NCBI GenBank assembly: GCA_028709355.1
Contig: JAQVXF010000102.1
Location: forward strand, 1-5,034
Source: Syntrophomonas sp.
GTDB lineage: Bacteria > Bacillota > Syntrophomonadia > Syntrophomonadales > Syntrophomonadaceae
DNA length: 5,034 bases
Direction of reading: 5' to 3'
Of the stretch, positions 4,660-5,034 are shown piece by piece. The notes under the pieces are model-generated. The model had not been told where the DNA came from and ran no database searches. It saw only the letters and a list, made by a program, of their open reading frames with translations. The position numbers and the translations under genes are program-made. The first letter of the stretch is position 1, and every line of letters starts with the position of its first letter.

Positions 4660-5034
4660 ATGGCCGATTATGTGAAACTGACCATGATTACCCCGGATGG
4701 GGAAGAGCATATCTTTTGGAGCCAGCCGGGCAAGACGGTCTGGGAGGCCATGGAGACCAGCGGTTGGGACATCGGTGGTGCCTGTGGTGGCAAGGGTACC
4801 TGCTCCAAGTGCAAGTTTCGGATGAGTGGACAGATCGGTGCCATATCTGCAAATGAACGAGAAAAGCTGATGCCTGAAGAGATCCGTAACGGTCATCGCT
4901 TGGCCTGCATGACGGTAATGGAGGGTGATATGACCCTGCATATCGATTTCTGGCCGAACGGTGCTGATGCCAAGTCCTCCTTATTCGGGTACCGGACGGA
5001 GATGGCGGGGGAATTACCAATATTCAACAAGGAG
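4660..5034 (+). CDS. [2Fe-2S] ferredoxin-domain protein, probable N-terminus of a corrinoid-enzyme reductive activator (3' truncated)
   Basis: The window holds the first 125 codons, still open at the edge. Residues 5-95 form a plant-type ferredoxin domain with cluster ligands Cys42, Cys48, Cys51 and Cys83 in the pattern CX5CX2CXnC (ACGGKGTCSKC, then LACM). The CGGxGxC spacing, one residue longer than in classical plant ferredoxins, is typical of RACo-like proteins. There a [2Fe-2S] domain precedes a linker and an ASKHA-type ATPase domain (DUF4445) that reduces inactive cob(II)alamin in corrinoid proteins at the cost of ATP. Residues 98-125 look like the start of that linker, but the ATPase part lies outside, so a stand-alone ferredoxin or an oxidoreductase subunit remains possible. 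The ATG at 4660 is chosen because the frame is closed by TAG at 4639. GGGAG (4644-4648) lies 11 bases upstream. No clear promoter is seen after the preceding terminator, only a GATAAT at 4630-4635. Confidence 0.85.
   Translation, partial: MADYVKLTMITPDGEEHIFWSQPGKTVWEAMETSGWDIGGACGGKGTCSKCKFRMSGQIGAISANEREKLMPEEIRNGHRLACMTVMEGDMTLHIDFWPNGADAKSSLFGYRTEMAGELPIFNKE

Noticed and set aside
4652..4675. A seven-codon frame, ATG GAA ATA and so on, overlapping the start of the ferredoxin-domain gene, as a possible leader peptide
   Set aside because: It is very short, has no attenuator-like structure after it, and ATG 4660 already explains the local ribosome site, although with long spacing.

Overview
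The window looks like chromosomal DNA from an anaerobic, probably spore-forming member of the Bacillota (class Clostridia, perhaps near Syntrophomonadales or Peptococcales). This is inferred from three things. TrmK and the NIF3-family protein are overlapping neighbours, an arrangement typical of Firmicutes. Two upstream elements fit the sigma-H (Spo0H) promoter pattern. The right edge holds the start of a [2Fe-2S] protein resembling reductive activators of corrinoid enzymes, which are common in acetogens and syntrophs. Base composition is moderate, with AT-rich intergenic DNA. Species cannot be named from this evidence.

Layout from left to right. The C-terminal three quarters of a TrpB2-type tryptophan synthase beta chain (to 962) ends at a hairpin terminator (987-1022). 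Next come trmK (1052-1765), a tRNA adenine-N1 methyltransferase, and a full-length NIF3/DUF34 metal-binding protein (1737-2852) that overlaps it by 29 bases. An AT-rich gap (2853-3134) carries a perfect palindrome and a sigma-H-like promoter in front of an HU gene with a lysine-rich tail (3135-3455), which ends at a strong terminator (3472-3504). A 147-base stretch of unknown role follows. The RNase P RNA gene lies on the minus strand (about 3652-3993) with a consensus -10 box. Facing away from it is a second sigma-H-like promoter (4088-4116) and a possible sigma-A promoter, upstream of a 113-residue three-helix membrane protein of unknown function (4235-4576) that ends at a textbook terminator (4588-4615). 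The window closes with the first 125 codons of the ferredoxin-domain protein (4660 onward).

Most genes here are housekeeping: tRNA modification, tRNA 5' processing, nucleoid structure and indole salvage. Except for the trmK-NIF3 pair they appear to be separate transcription units divided by terminators. I found no CRISPR array, insertion sequence, tRNA, rRNA or obvious new multi-gene system. The most interesting signals are the two sigma-H-like elements, which share spacing and several bases and precede HU and the small membrane protein. They suggest that both genes respond to the transition to stationary phase or sporulation. Also of interest are the unexplained structured stretch between HU and rnpB and the uncharacterised membrane protein.
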